Shown: one piece after another, positions 5,205 to 5,322 of the stretch
Layout: each line of letters starts with the position of its first letter
Numbering within the stretch: the stretch's first letter is position 1
Assembly (NCBI GenBank): GCA_045530865.1
Contig: JAZSCX010000005.1
Coordinates: 1-5,322, forward strand
Length of the DNA stretch: 5,322 nucleotides
Direction: 5' to 3'
Source: Avoscillospira sp045530865
GTDB taxonomy: Bacteria > Bacillota > Clostridia > Oscillospirales > Oscillospiraceae
The notes under the pieces: model-generated
The model's database searches: none
What the model saw: only the letters and a program-made list of their open reading frames with translations
Told to the model about the DNA's origin: nothing
Made by a program: the position numbers and the translations under genes

Positions 5205-5322
5205 ATGATCTATTCTACCGAAGTACAGCATATGTGTCCTGTCGCAAAGGGTGCATATCACGGTCCCCCTCCCATTCACGAAGAGGGCAAGTGGGTTCAG
5301 GCCAAGCAAATCAGCGATATTT
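5205..5322 (+). CDS. N-terminus of a probable iron-sulfur scaffold-like (NifU/IscU-type) protein, cut by window end
   Basis: The first 39 codons are present; the rest lies beyond the window. AAAGGAAG (5189-5196) is eight bases before the ATG, and a near-consensus promoter precedes it. The sequence holds HMCPVAKGAYHG (9-20), a PPP stretch (21-23), then EEGKWVQAKQISDI (26-39). This opening resembles proteins common in gut Clostridia annotated as iron-sulfur cluster assembly scaffold proteins, usually encoded beside a GGGtGRT-family protein. The match is from memory of the N-terminus. The expected downstream cysteine motifs and partner gene cannot be seen. Cys11 is the only cysteine visible. The separate promoter makes it a new transcription unit rather than part of the upp operon. 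Confidence 0.75.
   Translation, partial: MIYSTEVQHMCPVAKGAYHGPPPIHEEGKWVQAKQISDI

Overview
The window reads as chromosomal DNA of a low-to-moderate GC Gram-positive anaerobe, most likely a gut Clostridia of the Oscillospiraceae/Ruminococcaceae type. The reasons are strong AGGAGG-type ribosome binding sites, TTG starts, a C-terminal SLH surface protein, compact SigA-type promoters, and a last gene whose N-terminus resembles an iron-sulfur scaffold-like protein I associate with gut Clostridia. The organism call is inference. I see no transposase, phage gene, CRISPR array, tRNA or rRNA.

Layout. Positions 1-229 are non-coding apart from a possible minus-strand gene start at the edge; they hold a long imperfect hairpin (23-100) and promoters. 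A small acidic coiled-coil protein of unknown function (230-646, +) follows. It converges on a secreted SLH-domain surface protein (695-1933, -), with a strong hairpin between the two stop codons. Next is a RodA/FtsW-family peptidoglycan polymerase (2029-3213, -), with its own promoter and an intrinsic terminator. A divergent promoter region (3214-3336) separates it from a plus-strand operon: tsaE (3337-3774), tsaB (3755-4459) and upp (4466-5095). A new promoter directly after upp drives a gene cut by the window edge (5205 onward), probably a NifU/IscU-like scaffold-type protein.

Function. The minus-strand pair concerns the cell envelope: glycan-strand polymerisation and a wall-anchored surface protein. 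The plus-strand operon is housekeeping: TsaE and TsaB belong to the bacterial tRNA t6A37 machinery, and Upp salvages uracil to UMP. TsaD and TsaC, needed with TsaB/TsaE, are not in the window, nor is RimI, which often sits beside them.

I found no clear new multi-gene system. The points most worth a second look are the hairpin at the left edge (leader RNA, small RNA or terminator), a 17-base extended -10 sequence shared by two distant promoters, the mirrored -10 elements between rodA and tsaE, a possible internal upp promoter, and the cut iron-sulfur-type gene.
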